This document shows positions 6,290 through 7,848 of a DNA stretch of 7,848 nucleotides, one piece after another. The translations under genes and the position numbers were made by a program. Each line of letters opens with the position of its first letter. Position 1 is the first letter of the stretch. The DNA is taken from contig CACXFW010000154.1 in the NCBI GenBank assembly GCA_902767065.1, positions 1 through 7,848 on the forward strand, given 5' to 3'. The notes beneath the pieces are model-generated. The model did not search any database. It was not told the DNA's origin and saw nothing but the letters and a program-made list of their open reading frames with translations. Source of the stretch: an uncultured Lachnospiraceae bacterium. Lineage in GTDB: Bacteria; Bacillota; Clostridia; Lachnospirales; Lachnospiraceae.

Positions 6290-7303
6290 TCACGCATCCG
6301 GACAGTCTACGATCACGCCGTCCTCATCCCACAGATCATGCCAGTCATTTGCTCCCGGCCACAGGAACACCTGGCCCTTGACCAGACGGTTGTTCTTCTC
6401 CAGGCCTGCGATGATTTCCATTTCCTCATCCGTCAGCGGATCGGACACCGTTGCGGCGAGATTGCTGGTATACTCCGCCTCATGGACAGAGAACGGGATC
6501 GGGATCTGCCCTCTCCTGACGGCCCACTTCAGACAGATGATCGCCGGATGGACGCCTCTCTTCTTCGCGATCTCCACCAGCTCCGGCACCTTCATGTCCG
6601 CAATGTCAGTCGCAACGATATCTCTCTCCGGTCTCTGGGGAGAGCCAAGCGGCATGAAGCCGACCGGCTGGATCTCATGCGCCTTCAGCCAGTCAAAGAG
6701 CTCCTTCTGCTGGAAGCAGGGATGAAGCTCCATCTCGCAGGCTGCGGGCTTGATCTCAAACTTGTCAATCACCGCCTCCAGCTTCGGAATCGTCATGTTC
6801 GAGATTCCGATGTTGCGGACCAGACCCTTCCTGACAAGCTCCTCGCACTGCCGGTAGGTATCCATGAATTCCTCCACGGAAAACGGCTTTGAATCCGGAT
6901 TGCGGGAATCAACATCGCAGCCCGGTGCATGATAGTTCGGGAACGGCCAGTGAATAAAATACATGTCAACGTATTCGCACTGCAGGTCCTGAATGCTCTT
7001 CCTGCAGGCCTTCTCCACCTCACGGTGCTGATCGTTCCACACCTTGGTCATGATAAAGAGATCCTTTCTCTCCACCACGCCCTCGCGGAACGCCTGCGCG
7101 AAGACTTCTCCGATCTGGTCCTCATTCTGATAGCATGAGGCACAGTCAAACATTCTGTAGCCGCACCGGATCGCTCCAGCCACTGCGGCAGAAACCTGGT
7201 CGGCGGTAAAACGGTCCGACCCGAAGGTTCCCATTCCTACGCAGGGGATCTGCTCACCGGTATTCAGAGTTACTTTTGGAATCAGCGCAGCATCAATTTT
7301 CAT
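6290..7303 (-). CDS. Aldo/keto reductase
   Basis: This soluble NAD(P)H-dependent carbonyl reductase has 337 residues, a little long for the family because of a C-terminal extension rich in Trp and Asp (GQVFLWPGANDWHDLWDEDG). The catalytic tetrad is complete: Asp53 (MFDCA), Tyr58 (SCYQNE), Lys87 (MTKVW) and His118 (FIHWP). The barrel start (IPCVGMGTFG), VRNIGISNMTIPKLE and the cofactor-side segments are also normal. Members reduce aldoses to alditols, or small aldehydes such as lactaldehyde and methylglyoxal. At the head of a sugar operon, either an aldose reductase feeding the dehydrogenase and kinase, or a lactaldehyde reductase for the deoxyhexose pathway, would make sense. The ATG at 7303 has GAGGGGGG 6 nt upstream. 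The gene is the first of the cluster and is preceded by a candidate promoter. Confidence 0.93.
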   Translation of the reverse strand: MKIDAALIPKVTLNTGEQIPCVGMGTFGSDRFTADQVSAAVAGAIRCGYRMFDCASCYQNEDQIGEVFAQAFREGVVERKDLFIMTKVWNDQHREVEKACRKSIQDLQCEYVDMYFIHWPFPNYHAPGCDVDSRNPDSKPFSVEEFMDTYRQCEELVRKGLVRNIGISNMTIPKLEAVIDKFEIKPAACEMELHPCFQQKELFDWLKAHEIQPVGFMPLGSPQRPERDIVATDIADMKVPELVEIAKKRGVHPAIICLKWAVRRGQIPIPFSVHEAEYTSNLAATVSDPLTDEEMEIIAGLEKNNRLVKGQVFLWPGANDWHDLWDEDGVIVDCPDA

Positions 7304-7540
7304 ACTCTTCCCCCCTCTTCCGGGATCTGCTATTTCTCAGCCAAATGCATATTCTTCAGCACCGACGGGTCTGGGAAGCCGGCCGGCCTTCGTGTCCATC
7401 CCCCGCCGGAATCAGCCATCCTGCTGACGAAAGGCGGAATACAGCCCCGACCTGTTCGTGAAATTGATGAATCCCCATTAAAAACAGCCCTGAATTCCCG
7501 GATAATCAACAATTCCACGGCATACTGAATCATAACGCGT
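7304..7540 (-). other. Untranslated leader of the operon
   Basis: If transcription starts near 7541, the first gene has a leader of about 240 nt, long for a sugar operon. I recognise no riboswitch or T-box. Small dyads are present (TCAGC/GCTGA near 7416-7433 and a GC-rich one at 7375-7391). An open frame of 67 codons spans 7533-7330 but has no ribosome binding site and no recognisable protein character. Confidence 0.4.
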
Positions 7541-7542
7541 TA
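7533..7542. promoter_or_regulatory. Perfect 10-bp palindrome at the predicted transcription start
   Basis: TAACGCGTTA is its own reverse complement and covers the predicted +1 (about 7541), 5 bp downstream of the -10 box. It is a plausible repressor site, though short. Confidence 0.4.
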
Positions 7543-7547
7543 AATTC

Positions 7548-7575
7548 ATTATAGGTTGCCCAGGCAGGGAAACAA
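7548..7575 (-). promoter_or_regulatory. Candidate operon promoter
   Basis: On the minus strand a perfect -10 box TATAAT (7548-7553) lies 16 bp from a weak -35 TTGTTT (7570-7575). The weak -35 suggests dependence on an activator, and a dyad sits just upstream at 7579-7593. The promoter points towards the aldo/keto reductase. Confidence 0.6.
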
Positions 7576-7578
7576 GTG

Positions 7579-7593
7579 CTAAAATTCGTTTAG
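7579..7593. promoter_or_regulatory. Dyad upstream of the operon promoter, activator-site candidate
   Basis: CTAAA (7579-7583) and TTTAG (7589-7593) flank 5 bp and sit immediately upstream of the -35 box, where activators bind. The sequence contains the half-site TCGTTTA (7586-7592), also found in the palindrome in the kinase promoter. Confidence 0.4.
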
Positions 7594-7613
7594 AACAGGA
7601 CAATCTTCAGGTC

Positions 7614-7848
7614 ATGACGGACCACGGCCGCATCGAAAGAGCAGTCTCAGGCCGGGGAAAAAGGAAGAGAAAGAGGAAGAGCAACAGAAAGAGGAACAGC
7701 AGGAACAGCAGGATCAGCAGGAGCTGGAGCAGGAACAACGAGAACAGCAACAGCAGGAGCAACAGATCAGCAGGAGCTGGAGCAGAAGCAGCAGGAACAA
7801 CGAGAACAGAAAGAGCCGGAGCAACGGGAACAGCAACAGCAGGAGCAA
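7614..7848 (+). other. Low-complexity Glu/Gln-coding repeat tract, possible partial or frameshifted gene
   Basis: From about 7655 to the window edge the plus strand is almost free of T and is built of CAG, CAA, GAA and GAG triplets. All three plus frames are therefore open to the end. One frame (codons from 7673) reads as a Glu/Gln-rich coil up to 7765, after which the same pattern continues in another frame. An ATG at 7614 has only a poor ribosome binding site and opens a third frame rich in Lys, Arg and Ser. The internal repeats differ by multiples of three except for one single-base slip. The tract is probably the beginning of a coiled, Q/E-rich protein gene that runs off the window. No product can be named, and a sequencing or assembly error is possible. 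Confidence 0.45.

Noticed and set aside
7330..7533. 67-codon minus-strand frame in the operon leader, a possible leader peptide
   Set aside because: The ATG lies only about 8 nt from the predicted transcript start with no ribosome binding site, and the protein lacks any amino-acid run or recognisable character expected of an attenuator peptide.
7676..7848. Leu/Cys-rich minus-strand frames opposite the CAG-rich tract, a possible membrane protein
   Set aside because: They are the mechanical complement of CAG/GAA repeats, and no start or normal sequence complexity is seen.

Overview
The window carries a sugar-catabolism locus from what is probably a GC-rich member of the Clostridia (Lachnospiraceae-like). 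This assignment rests on the Firmicutes-style purine-rich ribosome binding sites, the family types of the enzymes and a base composition that looks well above 50% G+C by eye. The taxonomy is an inference, not a search result. Six confident genes all lie on the minus strand, so transcription runs from high to low coordinates, and no convincing gene of normal complexity lies on the plus strand.

In transcription order the genes are: an aldo/keto reductase (7303->6290), an RbsD/FucU-family sugar mutarotase (6178->5738), a rhamnulokinase (5603->4188), a xylulokinase-like FGGY kinase (4125->2605), a zinc-dependent dehydrogenase closely resembling galactitol-1-phosphate 5-dehydrogenase (2365->1316), and a PfkB-type ketose-phosphate kinase of the LacC/FruK group (1067->135). 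A candidate promoter with a perfect -10 box lies upstream of the reductase gene. A second one, with a perfect 16-bp palindrome overlapping its spacer and -10 box, lies upstream of the PfkB kinase. The first five genes could be one transcription unit, with the PfkB kinase also having its own repressible promoter.

Functionally, FucU plus RhaB fits 6-deoxyhexose use (L-fucose or L-rhamnose: anomer interconversion, then ketose phosphorylation). GatD plus the PfkB kinase fits hexitol-phosphate or tagatose-phosphate use (hexitol-phosphate -> ketose-6-phosphate -> ketose-1,6-bisphosphate). The aldo/keto reductase and the XylB-like kinase could add an aldose -> alditol -> ketose -> ketose-phosphate branch, or the reductase could reduce lactaldehyde. 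No isomerase, aldolase, transporter or regulator is inside the window, so the true substrate cannot be fixed here.

The non-coding parts hold the more unusual material. There is a large, almost complete inverted repeat with a nested hairpin downstream of the last gene (18-116). An array of about 40-bp tandem repeats has grown out of the 3' end of the xylB-like gene (2488-2627). Several dyads surround the two promoters. At the right edge a nearly T-free, CAG/GAA-rich tract (about 7655-7848) encodes a Glu/Gln-rich sequence; its internal repeats are in phase except for one single-base slip, which suggests a broken, frameshifted or mis-assembled gene continuing beyond the window. The stretch 7304-7613 holds promoter and leader sequence with no gene that I can support.
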